64,000 bases of DNA from Levilactobacillus enshiensis. Lineage in GTDB: Bacteria; Bacillota; Bacilli; Lactobacillales; Lactobacillaceae. Below, in pieces: positions 1 to 8,970 of the stretch. Numbering within the stretch: the first letter of the stretch is position 1; each line of letters begins with the position of its first letter. A program made the translations under genes and the position numbers. Location of the stretch: NCBI RefSeq assembly GCF_007115095.1, contig NZ_SULH01000006.1, forward strand, positions 62,001 to 126,000. Direction: 5' to 3'. The notes below the pieces were generated by a model. It saw nothing but the letters and a program-made list of their open reading frames with translations, searched no databases and was not told where the DNA came from.

Positions 1-1085
1 TAGTTGCCAGCCTCCAAGCCTGAATAAGTAAGCATTCCGTCTGCAGTTGTCGTTAGTCCCGCTTTAATGATGTTACCGGCACTGTCCAGCAAGTCGTAAA
101 CGGCTCCGGCTAGTTTTTGACCCGTTTCGCTATCCTCTTTAGTCAAAATAACTTCACTGGGGACTTTTTCGTTCCCACTGTTATCACCATTGCCACTTCC
201 AGAGCCTCCCCATGCGATCCGAGCAGTAATGTTCTGACCATTCATCGAAACGGTATTCAGCCACTCTCCGCCAGTCCCTGTAACCGTCGGAATCGTATGA
301 TATGTCATGTTTACGGCCGTCTTGACATTTTCAAACGTAAAGATCAGCGTATTGCCAGCCGCTTCAACCGTGGGCGTTAGCGAACCTCCATCACTGTTAA
401 AGTCCCCCGTCTGTGGATCAAAGTGGCCGGTTGTGGCCTGCACACTCCCATCAACGTACTCCTGATTAGGACCCATGTTGTCAGTAATAACAACTTGACC
501 CATGTTCGTACTGTTCGGGTTAAAGGCCACGTTCCATGTCAACCGCGCTGGCGTGCCATCTGGATTGTGCTCGCTGACCCAGCCAATTTTATTAATGCCC
601 CAATCCAACCCAACGTTTTGGTTCTGTGAACTTCCTTTAACGTAGAACTTCAAGGTCCCCCGTCGGTTCGTCGCCGTGCCAGCTAAGGCATCGTTAAAGG
701 TAATCGTCCCGGTGTTTTCACCCTCCTTAATGGTAAACGTCCCAATCTGCCGACCACTATCATCGTAGAGTGGAAAGGTCACATCTCGCCGACCCACAGC
801 GGAAAATGGAAATGTTACGGTCGCCGTATCACCATTCTGGATAGTCTCGCCGTCCGGTAGCCCCCAAGTGTAATCAACCATATAGTTGTCCCACTTGCTC
901 AAGTCACTTCCATTAGGAATTCGGTTCCCATTAGCATCCGTAATAATAGCATCATTTTCACCCACACCAGAAATCGATATATTACTAGCATGCGCCGTAA
1001 TGCCACCAGCACCGAGGCCTCCGACAAGATAGACGATGATGGCTATCACTATACCCATCACGACAGCGGTTATCTTCCTTCGCAT
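1..1085 (-). CDS. Collagen-adhesin-like surface protein, N-terminal part (runs off the window)
   Basis: The frame is open from an ATG at 1085 (GGAGGA ribosome site just upstream) to the window edge, giving 361 codons. Residues 5-31 are a hydrophobic export signal ending AHAS. A long beta-rich region follows, with features of collagen/fibrinogen-binding MSCRAMM heads (ITDNMGPNQEYVDGS, TVTGTGGEWLNTVSM). From about residue 305 it reads SEVILTKEDSETGQKLAGAV, the start of a Cna-B/SpaA-type stalk domain. The missing C-terminus would be expected to carry more stalk repeats and a sorting signal. A role in adhesion to host or plant matrix is inferred from the family; the ligand is unknown. Confidence 0.8.
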   Translation of the reverse strand, partial: MRRKITAVVMGIVIAIIVYLVGGLGAGGITAHASNISISGVGENDAIITDANGNRIPNGSDLSKWDNYMVDYTWGLPDGETIQNGDTATVTFPFSAVGRRDVTFPLYDDSGRQIGTFTIKEGENTGTITFNDALAGTATNRRGTLKFYVKGSSQNQNVGLDWGINKIGWVSEHNPDGTPARLTWNVAFNPNSTNMGQVVITDNMGPNQEYVDGSVQATTGHFDPQTGDFNSDGGSLTPTVEAAGNTLIFTFENVKTAVNMTYHTIPTVTGTGGEWLNTVSMNGQNITARIAWGGSGSGNGDNSGNEKVPSEVILTKEDSETGQKLAGAVYDLLDSAGNIIKAGLTTTADGMLTYSGLEAGN

Positions 1086-1485
1086 CGTAATCCTCCTCCA
1101 ATTTACTTTAAAGCAGCAGTTGCCATCATTAAAACAGTAATTCTGGTAATCACTGGCCTCATAAGCAACTTATTTCAGACAATACTTCGACTGCCTTGTA
1201 TTCACTATAACTGGTATTTAATTAGGTGGCTTGTCAGCAAGAAAAAATTAGGGTCGTTGAAAAAGAGAGAACTAGTAACCCTGCCTTGACGTTGTATTTC
1301 TATTGACCAGCGAAAAAAATTATCACCACTAACGTTGTCCTGACGCCATTTGTCGGCTTATGAACTAAGTGGGTAATTGGCTTGCCAGTCAGATTTGACA
1401 CCCATCACACAATTAAACGTTTTATATCCGCGTTAGTCCTCCTGCTGCCAAGGATGGGCCTCACTAATCTCATAAACCCGATAAG
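1086..1485. other. Intergenic, no gene seen
   Basis: About 400 bases of AT-rich sequence between the adhesin start and the pgi terminator. It should hold the adhesin promoter. I see no ORF with a ribosome site, no RNA gene and no convincing repeat. Confidence 0.5.
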
Positions 1486-1524
1486 CCAAAAAATACCCCA
1501 CCAATAATCTTGGTAGAGTATTTT
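1486..1524 (-). terminator. Rho-independent terminator of pgi
   Basis: On the minus strand a 14-bp stem (1511-1524 with 1490-1503, two G-U pairs) and 7-base loop are followed by six Ts. It lies 20 bases after the pgi stop codon. Confidence 0.85.
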
Positions 1525-1544
1525 ATCAGTCACTTTAATTAGGA

Positions 1545-2891
1545 TTAAAGACGTGCGTTTAATTCCTTACCTAACTTTTCAAAGCCAGGCTTGCCTAACA
1601 ACGCGAACATGTTCGTCTTGTAAGCTTCAACACCAGGTTGGTTGAATGGGTTGATGCCGTTCAAGTAACCTGAGATGGCAACAGCCACTTCGAAGAAGTA
1701 GATCAAGTAGCCTAACGTGTAAGGTGTTTGGTCTGGGATGTGCACGCCCATGTTAGGTACGCCACCATCGGTATGAGCCAAAACAACACCTTGATAAGCC
1801 TTGGTGTTAACAAAACTCATTGGCTTACCTTCCAAGTACTTCAGACCATCTAAGTCATCACTAGCACTAGGAACGTCAACATCATTTTGTGGTTGGTCAA
1901 CCGTAATAACGGTTTCCATCAAGTTCCGCCGACCTTCTTGGATGTATTGGCCCAAGGAGTGCAGGTCGGTCGTAAAGTTTGCGGAAGATGGGTAGATTCC
2001 CTTTTGGTCTTTCCCTTCGGATTCACCCATCAATTGCTTCCACCATTCTGCAAAGTACTGGAGCCGTGGTTCATAGTTTTCCAGTAGTTCCGTGGTGTAA
2101 CCCTTCCGGTACAAAATGTTCCGTAAGGCAGCGTATTGGTAAGCTTCGTTCTTAGTCAAATCAGGATTTGTGTAAGCATCCTGAGCATCCGCAGCTCCCT
2201 TCATCAGTTCATCGATATCTGCGCCAGAAGCAGCGATTGGCAATAATCCAACAGCCGTCAAGACAGAGTAACGACCACCAACACCGTCAGGGATAACGAA
2301 TGATTCGTAACCAGCAGCGTCGGCTTCAGTCTTCAGTGCGCCACGGGCCTTATCAGTCGTTGCGTAGATACGGTCTTTAGCACCATCAACGCCGTATTTC
2401 TTGATCAGCATGTCTTTGAAAATCCGGAAGGCAATGGAAGGTTCCGTCGTCGTCCCAGACTTTGAAATGATGTTGACAGAGAAGTCTCGGTCGCCGATCA
2501 AGTTGATCAAGTCGTGAACATAATCAGGACTAACCGAATTCCCAGCGAAGAAGACTTGGGGGCCTTGCCGCTTTTCGGCTGGTAAGTAGTTAAAGAAAGT
2601 GTCGTGTAAGAAATCCACGGCCATCTTCGCGCCCAAGTAAGACCCACCGATACCAATCACAACGAGCACTTCGGAATCGGAACGAATCTTCTTAGCCGCA
2701 GCCTTAATGCGTGCAAATTCTTCCTTGTCGTAATCGTGTGGCAAAGCCAACCAGTCACGGAAATCACTACCGGCACCAGTCCCATTACGGAGTTCACTAT
2801 CCGCAGCGGTAACGAGCGCTTGCATTTCCCCTAACTCATTGTCATGAATAAACGGGTCAAGTTTGGAACGATCAAAGGCGATATGTGCCAT
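1545..2891 (-). CDS. pgi: Glucose-6-phosphate isomerase
   Basis: Interconverts glucose-6-phosphate and fructose-6-phosphate in the cytosol. The 448-residue length is normal for the short Gram-positive form. Visible motifs are [13 protein letters not shown] (about 77-89) in the sugar-phosphate isomerase fold, [10 protein letters not shown], the active-site segment [12 protein letters not shown] and the C-terminal [12 protein letters not shown]. The ATG has a GTGAGG site upstream. The gene is monocistronic with its own terminator. Its promoter is flanked by two NagR-type operators, so it probably responds to amino-sugar status as well as serving glycolysis and the phosphoketolase route. Confidence 0.97.
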   Translation of the reverse strand: MAHIAFDRSKLDPFIHDNELGEMQALVTAADSELRNGTGAGSDFRDWLALPHDYDKEEFARIKAAAKKIRSDSEVLVVIGIGGSYLGAKMAVDFLHDTFFNYLPAEKRQGPQVFFAGNSVSPDYVHDLINLIGDRDFSVNIISKSGTTTEPSIAFRIFKDMLIKKYGVDGAKDRIYATTDKARGALKTEADAAGYESFVIPDGVGGRYSVLTAVGLLPIAASGADIDELMKGAADAQDAYTNPDLTKNEAYQYAALRNILYRKGYTTELLENYEPRLQYFAEWWKQLMGESEGKDQKGIYPSSANFTTDLHSLGQYIQEGRRNLMETVITVDQPQNDVDVPSASDDLDGLKYLEGKPMSFVNTKAYQGVVLAHTDGGVPNMGVHIPDQTPYTLGYLIYFFEVAVAISGYLNGINPFNQPGVEAYKTNMFALLGKPGFEKLGKELNARL

Positions 2892-2917
2892 ATTTAGATA
2901 ACCTCACTTTTATTATT

Positions 2918-2971
2918 ATTGACTAGTCCATTATAACGCATTTCTCTAAAATGTAAATGGTCTAGTCCAGA
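2918..2971 (-). promoter_or_regulatory. pgi promoter with two NagR-like operators
   Basis: Minus-strand promoter TTTACA-16-TATAAT. One palindrome, AAATGGTCTAGTCCAGA (2955-2971), lies just upstream of the -35. A second, ATTGACTAGTCCATT (2918-2932), begins right after the -10. Their centres are 39 bp apart. Both match the WTGGTCTAGACCAW operators of GntR-family NagR regulators also seen here at nagB and glmS. Confidence 0.65.
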
Positions 2972-2984
2972 CTTTTTGGGAAAT

Positions 2985-3014
2985 AAAAAAGGCCGACAAC
3001 GCCCGTCATCAGCC
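2985..3014 (-). terminator. Terminator of the glucose uptake gene
   Basis: On the minus strand a 10-bp stem (3005-3014 with 2991-3000, several G-U pairs) and GGGC loop are followed by six Ts. It lies just after the stop codon at 3024. Confidence 0.75.
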
Positions 3015-3023
3015 CGTTTATAA

Positions 3024-3884
3024 CTATTTCATTATGCCGAGAGTTACCCCACCAGCAACGACTAAAAGTGACCCAATCGTAATGTAGACCATTTCACGAC
3101 TAGTCTTCTTTTCACCCAGTAACCAGATGCTTCCGAACGTCGAGATAACAATCCCACATTGTGCCAGCGAGTAGCTAATCGCCAATCCAACCGATGGAAT
3201 CGCCATGAACATAAAGAAGTTCCCAATGCCCCAGACCAGTCCGGTAATCATGTTCTTGGCAGTGGCCTTATGCCAAACCTTCTGCCGTGAGAACATGACG
3301 AAAATCAAGGCACCCAGAATCATCCCGATGGATTGTGGGAAAATAATGGTCTTCGATGAAATCCCAGACATGTTCACAATCACGGTGTAGAGCACATAAC
3401 CAATCGTTGAGACAACGATTGCAACGGATCCCTTACCGGCTTCCATGTGTTCCGTACCAGCAACCGCTTTCTTATCACGCAAGGAGGTTAAAGCTGCACC
3501 GGCAATTAAGACGATAACAGCAATGGTGCCCATCGTGACCATCTTAGTGGTCTTCCATTCATGGAAGAGTAAGACACCGGCCAATGCCGTGCCGACTAAT
3601 TGCAGACCAGTTGAAATTGGCACCGTTCGTGAAATACCAATAAACTTCATAGCCTGAAACTGTTCAAACTGTCCAACGGCCCAGCAGAGTCCAGAAGCAA
3701 CCCCAACCAACATTGCCATCCCAGTCAATTGACTGTGGAAGTACACTAAGGAGAAAATCCCAAAGATGACGGCCCCGGCGGTCATCCCCAACGTTTGTTG
3801 GTAAGATGTCCCACCTAATCGACCACTAATTAATCCAATACTACCCCAACACACCGTTGGAATTAAAGCTAATAATACACCCAT
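3024..3884 (-). CDS. glcU: GRP-family glucose uptake protein (GlcU type)
   Basis: 286 residues with about ten hydrophobic segments, as expected of the glucose/ribose porter family within the drug/metabolite transporter superfamily. The N-terminus LLALIPTVCWGSIGLISGRL and internal WAVGQFEQFQAMKFIGISRT are typical of GlcU. The family moves glucose, probably with protons, independently of the PTS; the sugar then needs glucokinase. ATG with a TTGAGG site 7 bases upstream. Transcribed alone between two terminators. A partial CcpA site lies downstream of its promoter. Substrate is inferred from family. Confidence 0.85.
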   Translation of the reverse strand: MGVLLALIPTVCWGSIGLISGRLGGTSYQQTLGMTAGAVIFGIFSLVYFHSQLTGMAMLVGVASGLCWAVGQFEQFQAMKFIGISRTVPISTGLQLVGTALAGVLLFHEWKTTKMVTMGTIAVIVLIAGAALTSLRDKKAVAGTEHMEAGKGSVAIVVSTIGYVLYTVIVNMSGISSKTIIFPQSIGMILGALIFVMFSRQKVWHKATAKNMITGLVWGIGNFFMFMAIPSVGLAISYSLAQCGIVISTFGSIWLLGEKKTSREMVYITIGSLLVVAGGVTLGIMK

Positions 3885-3925
3885 TTGTAAACCTCAACTC
3901 TCGTTTCAATTCTGACTTTTCTCTC

Positions 3926-3982
3926 TGTAAGCGCTTCTTAATTTGCAATAGTAAGTTTAAATGTTTCCATTCCAAAAGTAAA
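3926..3982 (-). promoter_or_regulatory. glcU promoter with cre-like site
   Basis: Minus-strand promoter TTTACT (3977-3982), 17-bp spacer, TAAACT (3954-3959). A cre-like TGTAAGCGCTTCTT (3926-3939, 11 of 14 consensus positions) sits about 15 bases downstream of the -10, where bound CcpA would block elongation. Confidence 0.5.
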
Positions 3983-3993
3983 CCATTGTTGTC

Positions 3994-4037
3994 TAAAAAA
4001 ATACCGATTGGCAAGTGGTCTATCTTACCAATCGGTA
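3994..4037 (-). terminator. Terminator of the rRNA methyltransferase gene
   Basis: Inverted repeat TACCGATTGG...CCAATCGGTA (4002-4011 with 4028-4037), extended by a few imperfect pairs. A run of Ts follows on the minus strand. It lies about 30 bases beyond the stop at 4067. Confidence 0.85.
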
Positions 4038-4066
4038 CTTATTATGCTAGTTTTCAATCGTTTTCA

Positions 4067-5215
4067 TTAAACGACTAATAGTAGTAAACCCTTTAATGAT
4101 TCACTGTGTCGGTCTGAAGGATTGCTTTGGAAATCGTCTGGTGACTGGAAAGTTGTGGAAACACTTACAGAACCGGTATAATTTTCAACGGCATCGTTTA
4201 CCGTCTGCCGTAATCGTTTCAAATTGTACGTTGGTGTCGTCGTTGTGACCAGCACCTGTGAACCGGTATGGGTCAATTTCAACGCCTGTTCAAGGACTGC
4301 TTGCAGGTCTTGTTCCAAGGTAAAGGCCCGTTTCTTTCCCCGAACGAAAGCTGGTGGGTTGATGGCAATCGTGTCAAACGTCAACTGATGCTTCACGGCG
4401 TAGTCCAAATAGTTGGTCACATCCATGGTCCGCATTTCAACGGCGGCTTGATCCAGGTTGTTGGCATCTAATTGCGCTTGTGTCGCCGTTGTTGCCCGGT
4501 TCGTTGGATCAACGGTCACGGCTTCTACCGCACCACCGACCATCGCGGCCGTGACAACTCCTGTTTCGGCACTAAAGAGGTTCAATACACGCTTTTGGGC
4601 GCTGTCTGTCTTGACCCAGTCCCGAATGTCGCGGAACTCTAAAGCTAATTGTTGGCGCCCGGACGTCAAGTCAACGGGATAAGCAATGCCATTTTCCATG
4701 ACGGTCATGGGTTGCTTGCCTAAATCCCCACGAACAAGTTGGGCCTTTTCCTGACCAGTGACCACGGAAACAATGGGGAAGGTCTTCCCCACGATTCGAT
4801 CAAAGGCAGAGTAGATCAATCGTGACTGCTGCTTCAAGGCCTGATTTTCCCAACGGAAGACGTACACTCCGTTGTAAACGTCGATGATTAAGCCACCGAG
4901 ATTATCCCCAACGCTGTTAAACAGCCGGTAAGCTGCTGCGTCAGCGAAGGCTGAGCGCCGAGCCAGTGCTGCCCGCAGTTTGCCAGCAAAGAACCGTTCG
5001 TCGATTGCTTCATTTTCCCGAAGACTCAGCACGTAGCCGATGCCTCGGTGTTGTTTTGCAAAGTAAGCTGTGGCGACGAAATGGCCGTGGTTTTCCAGTT
5101 GAATCCACGCGCCGTCCTCAAAGTCATTATGGTTTTCTAGGTCTGTTAAAGATACGATGGGATAGCCGTCCTCGAACTTACGGACGGATTTTCCGGTAAT
5201 TTGTACTCGTTTCAA
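4067..5215 (-). CDS. Class I SAM-dependent rRNA large-subunit methyltransferase (RlmI/PUA type)
   Basis: Start chosen at TTG 5215 (382 residues) because AAGGAGGA lies 6 bases upstream; the ATG at 5269 has no such site. The N-terminal 80 residues (VQITGKSVRKFEDGYPIVSL) look like a PUA RNA-binding domain. The C-terminal half is a Rossmann methyltransferase with VLNLFSAETG as SAM motif I (aberrant: E replaces the usual glycine-rich segment) and INPPAFVRG as the NPP(A/F) motif of m5C methyltransferases. Related proteins methylate 23S rRNA cytosines; the exact target is not visible here. Confidence 0.85.
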   Translation of the reverse strand: MKRVQITGKSVRKFEDGYPIVSLTDLENHNDFEDGAWIQLENHGHFVATAYFAKQHRGIGYVLSLRENEAIDERFFAGKLRAALARRSAFADAAAYRLFNSVGDNLGGLIIDVYNGVYVFRWENQALKQQSRLIYSAFDRIVGKTFPIVSVVTGQEKAQLVRGDLGKQPMTVMENGIAYPVDLTSGRQQLALEFRDIRDWVKTDSAQKRVLNLFSAETGVVTAAMVGGAVEAVTVDPTNRATTATQAQLDANNLDQAAVEMRTMDVTNYLDYAVKHQLTFDTIAINPPAFVRGKKRAFTLEQDLQAVLEQALKLTHTGSQVLVTTTTPTYNLKRLRQTVNDAVENYTGSVSVSTTFQSPDDFQSNPSDRHSESLKGLLLLVV

Positions 5216-5278
5216 AAGTTTCCTCCTTAAATGGTTCCCCTCATTGTAACATGTCACGCGGTTCAGCACAGCTCCAGA

Positions 5279-6748
5279 TTACTCGACTGGCTTGGCGCGT
5301 TCAGAATTCGTCTGATGTTGGTCGGGGAAAATGACGGTAAAGGTCGTGCCGACCCCTTCCTTACTGGTAGCACTGATCTTCCCGTGATGCAGTTGAACCA
5401 GCTGATGCACGATGGACAAGCCCAGACCGGACTCCCCATACTTGGTGTTCTTTCGTGACGGATCGGCCTTGTAATACCGTTCCCAAATGTTCTGAAGTTG
5501 CTTATCAGACATCCCCATTCCGGTATCGGCAACCTTCACGATAGTCTCTTCATACCCCCGTTGGGCAGAAATGGTAATATCCCCGTGCTGGGTAAACTGA
5601 ATGGCGTTCTGGGTGATATTGAACATGATCTGGACAAACCGGTCGTAATCGGCATACACCGGAATTTCTTTAGGAGCCTGCAACTCCAGTGTATCCCCAC
5701 TGTCATCAGCCTTTTGTTTCAGCTGTTCCACAATGTTATGGAGCGCATCGATAGCGTTAAACTCATGCAAATTGAGCATAATCTGGTCCGATCGAATCTT
5801 TTCGTAGTCCAAGTTCTCGTTGACCAAGCGAATCAGTCGACTGGTCTCACTACGCATGAGTTCGATACTTTCTTCCTTGCTCTCCTCAGGAATCGCATCG
5901 TAGGCCAATCCCTCTAACAGACCATTGATGGTGGTCAGTGGCGTCCGCATTTCGTGCGATGCATTGGCCATGAATTCCCGACGCCGTTCTTCCTGCCGCT
6001 GAATCTCTTCTTGTGAATCTTTCAACGAATGTGCCATGCCGTTAAAGTCGTTGATCAGGTCATCAATTTCGTCTCGATTACGGCTAGCCATTTGCACGTC
6101 ATAATTTCCTTTCGCCACTTGATTGGTTGCTTTTCGTAGCCGATTAATTCGTGACGTGTAGTAGCGGGCCAAAATATAACTGGCGATGATTGCCACCAAA
6201 CAAGAGACTAGCAGCGATTTGATCAGATTACGATTGATCTGGTTGACGTTAGTATTGATATCGGAGACGAAGGCCCCCATCACAACGACCGCAACCAGCT
6301 TATTATTATAGAAGTAAGGTTTCATCACTTCGGTCACCGCGGGACCCACCTGTCCGTTTTTATTGCGGACGCGTCGATCGACAACTTTGTGAATAATTTG
6401 ATTATTCTTTAACTTCTTCCAATCGGAACGATCGATGGATTGTTGATAGACATTCGCCGGGAAAACGATCCGGTTCGACGCATTATAAATGGCCGTACTG
6501 ACTGCTTGATTTTGCAACAACTGTTCACTATTCTCCAGCGCCGTCGTGTCAAAGTTAACGGTCTTGGGTTGCTGCGAGCTAATGCGTAACGATTGCTCAA
6601 TTAGACTGTTGGAGTACTTCTCCAGAGAATTCCACGTATTGCTGTACACCATGTGCCGGGTCATCTGCGAATAGGACACGCCCATTAGAACCAGAATAAT
6701 TGTGATGGCCGCAAAGAATCCCAACATTTGTTGATACATTAACTTCAT
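5279..6748 (-). CDS. Sensor histidine kinase
   Basis: 489 residues. TM1 is about 9-26, an extracellular sensor about 27-175, TM2 about 176-196, then HAMP and a HisKA domain with phospho-acceptor His265 in NASHEMRTPLTTI. The ATPase domain carries ITQNAIQF (N box), VADTGMGMS (G1) and GESGLGLSIV (G2). The start codon at 6748 lies two bases past the response-regulator stop, so the pair is one translationally linked operon. The signal is unknown; the sensor shape resembles kinases that monitor cell envelope state. Confidence 0.92.
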   Translation of the reverse strand: MKLMYQQMLGFFAAITIILVLMGVSYSQMTRHMVYSNTWNSLEKYSNSLIEQSLRISSQQPKTVNFDTTALENSEQLLQNQAVSTAIYNASNRIVFPANVYQQSIDRSDWKKLKNNQIIHKVVDRRVRNKNGQVGPAVTEVMKPYFYNNKLVAVVVMGAFVSDINTNVNQINRNLIKSLLVSCLVAIIASYILARYYTSRINRLRKATNQVAKGNYDVQMASRNRDEIDDLINDFNGMAHSLKDSQEEIQRQEERRREFMANASHEMRTPLTTINGLLEGLAYDAIPEESKEESIELMRSETSRLIRLVNENLDYEKIRSDQIMLNLHEFNAIDALHNIVEQLKQKADDSGDTLELQAPKEIPVYADYDRFVQIMFNITQNAIQFTQHGDITISAQRGYEETIVKVADTGMGMSDKQLQNIWERYYKADPSRKNTKYGESGLGLSIVHQLVQLHHGKISATSKEGVGTTFTVIFPDQHQTNSERAKPVE

Positions 6749-6750
6749 TG

Positions 6751-7476
6751 TTAGTTTGCTCCACTATCGTCAAATTTATAACCCACCCCCCAAACCGTTT
6801 GGATAATCTGGGGACCAACCTTTTCGATTTTTTGCCGTAATTTTTTAATGTGGGCATCCACAGTACGTTCGTCACCGTAGTATTCGTAATCCCACACCAA
6901 CTGCAGGAGTTGTTCCCGCGAGAAGACCTGGCGTGGCTTCTGGGCTAGCGTCTTGAGTAAATCGAATTCCTTAGGCGTTAAGTCTTGAATCTGCCGACCA
7001 TTTAAATAGGCTTCGCGGGTCTTCGTGTTGAGCTTAAAATTCTCAGTGACCACGTCAAATGATTCCGTATCGTTCAATGGCTTAGGGGCCGACTGTGAAA
7101 TTGGTCCCAGCTCGGCTCGTCGATGCAACGCCTTGATCCGGGCAATCAGCGTAATTGGGCTGAACGGCTTCGTGACGTAATCGTCCGCGCCCATTTCAAG
7201 GCCTAAAACCTGATCGCTTTCTGAATCCCGAGCCGTCAACATGATGATCGGCACAGTCGGCGAAAGCTTGCGAATCTCGGCGCTGACCTGCATACCGTCC
7301 ATACCGGGCAAGTTCAGGTCTAGCGTGACCATATCCCAGTCATTGGGTGCGGCGGCAAACATCTCGACCGCCTCGTTGCCATCGTAGGCAAATTGCGCGT
7401 CCCACTGCTCCTTCTTAAAGAACATGGACATCATCTGTGATACTGAATGGTTGTCTTCAATCATTAATAACTTCAT
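6751..7476 (-). CDS. OmpR-family response regulator
   Basis: 241 residues from the ATG at 7476, preceded by GGAGG at 5 bases; an upstream TTG in frame overlaps that site and is rejected. The receiver domain (1-120) has the acidic pair ED, phospho-acceptor Asp in VTLDLNLPGMDG, the conserved Thr/Ser of IIMLTARD and Lys of VTKPFSP. The C-terminal winged helix ends RTVDAHIKKLRQKI...VWGVGYKF. First gene of the operon with the kinase that follows. Target genes cannot be read from the sequence. Confidence 0.93.
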   Translation of the reverse strand: MKLLMIEDNHSVSQMMSMFFKKEQWDAQFAYDGNEAVEMFAAAPNDWDMVTLDLNLPGMDGMQVSAEIRKLSPTVPIIMLTARDSESDQVLGLEMGADDYVTKPFSPITLIARIKALHRRAELGPISQSAPKPLNDTESFDVVTENFKLNTKTREAYLNGRQIQDLTPKEFDLLKTLAQKPRQVFSREQLLQLVWDYEYYGDERTVDAHIKKLRQKIEKVGPQIIQTVWGVGYKFDDSGAN

Positions 7477-7705
7477 TGCTACCTCCAAAGGTTCAGTCTT
7501 TCACGTATTCGGAGCCGGCAAAAAGCTAGTGAGTCATAGTGTCTTGAACTTAACAGGTTAATCAGACATCCCCATGATAGAATCATGAAGTTTCTGTAAC
7601 TTTTCGCCGGTCACTTATTTTTGGCCGTGTGGGCCCTTAATTACCTATTATACTATACCGTAGTCGTTGATATTTCCTTAAATTAGCTGCAACCGAACGA
7701 AATAG

Positions 7706-7734
7706 TTTTCACAACCGTTGAGGTATGCTACACT
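7706..7734 (+). promoter_or_regulatory. Promoter of ssrA
   Basis: TTTTCA (7706-7711), 17-bp spacer, TACACT (7729-7734). It starts a transcript about ten bases before the mature tmRNA 5' end. Confidence 0.6.
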
Positions 7735-7750
7735 ATATGAGTATCGTCAT

Positions 7751-8118
7751 GGGGCCGTTCTGGATTCGACTGGTATAGGTTGAAGCTTGACTGCGCGTCG
7801 TAGCGGCATCTACGTTAAAAGGTCCAGTTTATTATAACTGCAAAAAATAATAACAATTCTTACGCTTTAGCTGCTTAATAGGCGCTTAACGTAGATCCTC
7901 CTAGGCTTGCCCGCGGTCTAGATCTGGGTCCTAAATTTAACGGGCTTACGCTAACGGCTCCCACCTGAAGTACGTTAGAAGAGATGAATCAGGTTAGCTG
8001 AGTATGTGGGCCCTGACAGGCGGCAAGTTATTCAGTGAAACTTTAAGTAGTCTGCCTATGCGTGTAGACGTTAAGTTGGCAATATGCTAGGACGCGGGTT
8101 CGATCCCCGCCGGCTCCA
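7751..8118 (+). ncRNA. ssrA: Transfer-messenger RNA
   Basis: The 5' end GGGGCCGTTCTGGATTCGAC and 3' end GGTTCGATCCCCGCCGGCTC followed by CA are the tRNA-like halves; the acceptor GGGGCCG pairs with CGGCTCC and CCA is encoded. The tag frame at 7840-7878 reads AKNNNNSYALAA then stop, the known Lactobacillus tag, whose ALAA end directs ClpXP-type proteolysis. The RNA rescues stalled ribosomes together with SmpB, encoded here at 57564-58037. Confidence 0.98.
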
Positions 8119-8150
8119 TAAATGCCAGTACGTTTAAAACCTATGACGAG

Positions 8151-8183
8151 AAAAACCACATTCCTTCGCGAATGTGGTTTTTT
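8151..8183 (+). terminator. Terminator of ssrA
   Basis: AAAAACCACATTC, loop CTTCGC, GAATGTGGTTTTTT: a 13-bp stem ending in Ts, 33 bases after the tmRNA CCA. Confidence 0.9.
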
Positions 8184-8223
8184 GTACGGGCTTAAATCCA
8201 GCACCAATAAACCATCGATGAAC

Positions 8224-8316
8224 AATGAACCGCCTCTCCCGTAAGTATACTGGGAAAGGCGGTTCATTTCATCATATGGTTACGAGGGTAGAGCGAAGCG
8301 ACACCCTCAGAGAGTT
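8224..8316. terminator. Two hairpins between ssrA and the TetR gene
   Basis: A 17-bp inverted repeat AATGAACCGCCTCTCCC (8224-8240) pairs with 8252-8268, with one C-A mismatch that becomes a G-U pair on the minus strand. A second, GAGGGT...ACCCTC, lies at 8284-8308 and is followed by six Ts on the plus strand. They probably stop the convergent ssrA and TetR transcripts, but only the second has a clear T run. Confidence 0.5.
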
Positions 8317-8324
8317 TTTTGTAC

Positions 8325-8885
8325 CTATTCTCCTCGTAACAACTGTTGCGGTGACAACTGACGACTCGCCGTGAAGATCTCGTACGCCTCCTGTGGCTGC
8401 TGAATTGGCTCTTGGGTCAACCAGAAGCACACAAAATCCCAGATTCCCTGCGTGACGATCTCCTGAGCAAAATTCACGGGAATCTTGGTATTAGCCACTG
8501 GTCGACCAATGACATTTGCAATGACCGGCTTAATTCGGGCTGCCAACTGCGAGGCCGGACTGTTGATCAGGGCGACAACCAATTGTCGTTGACGATAGAG
8601 ATAGTTAAACATCTGCTGAAAGGCGTTTTTCTCACTATTGGTCTCAGTGTTGGGCTTCGGATAGCGCTCAAAGATAAGCTGAATCGCCGTGACCAAATCA
8701 TTTTCATAGTGCGTTAGCAAATCAAACTTATCTAAATAGTGGAGGTAAAAGGTCCCACGATTGATCTGCGCCAGCTGACTTAACTGTTGGACCGTCAAGT
8801 GGTCAAATCCCTCCCGCATCACCAATTTAATAAAGGCTTGCTGAATTTTTCGTTCTGTACCGATCATTTTTAAATTCGTTTCCAT
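8325..8885 (-). CDS. TetR/AcrR-family regulator
   Basis: 186 residues from the ATG at 8885, 9 bases after GAGGGG; the ATG three codons earlier abuts that site and is less likely. The N-terminal helix-turn-helix reads IQQAFIKLV...FDHLTVQQLSQLAQINRGTFYLHYLDKFDLL, typical of TetR proteins; the rest is a ligand domain of low similarity. It is divergent from the YhgE/Pip gene, and the shared spacer has repeated TTGTTGATTG motifs, so it probably represses that gene and itself. The inducer is unknown. Confidence 0.88.
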   Translation of the reverse strand: METNLKMIGTERKIQQAFIKLVMREGFDHLTVQQLSQLAQINRGTFYLHYLDKFDLLTHYENDLVTAIQLIFERYPKPNTETNSEKNAFQQMFNYLYRQRQLVVALINSPASQLAARIKPVIANVIGRPVANTKIPVNFAQEIVTQGIWDFVCFWLTQEPIQQPQEAYEIFTASRQLSPQQLLRGE

Positions 8886-8970
8886 GCCAATCATCCCCTC
8901 AACACCCCGTTGATTTTGTTATCAGCTTAAAACTTTTTGCAACTGCTGCCAATCGTCAATCTCACCAAAT

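Noticed and set aside
3857-4078. 73-codon plus-strand ORF
   Set aside because: It covers the glcU promoter, a cre-like site and a terminator, with no ribosome site.
5216-5269. N-terminal extension of the rRNA methyltransferase to ATG 5269
   Set aside because: The AAGGAGGA ribosome site lies inside it and points to the TTG at 5215.
8043-8267. 74-codon minus-strand ORF over the tmRNA 3' end
   Set aside because: It overlaps the tRNA-like end of ssrA and its terminator and lacks a ribosome site.
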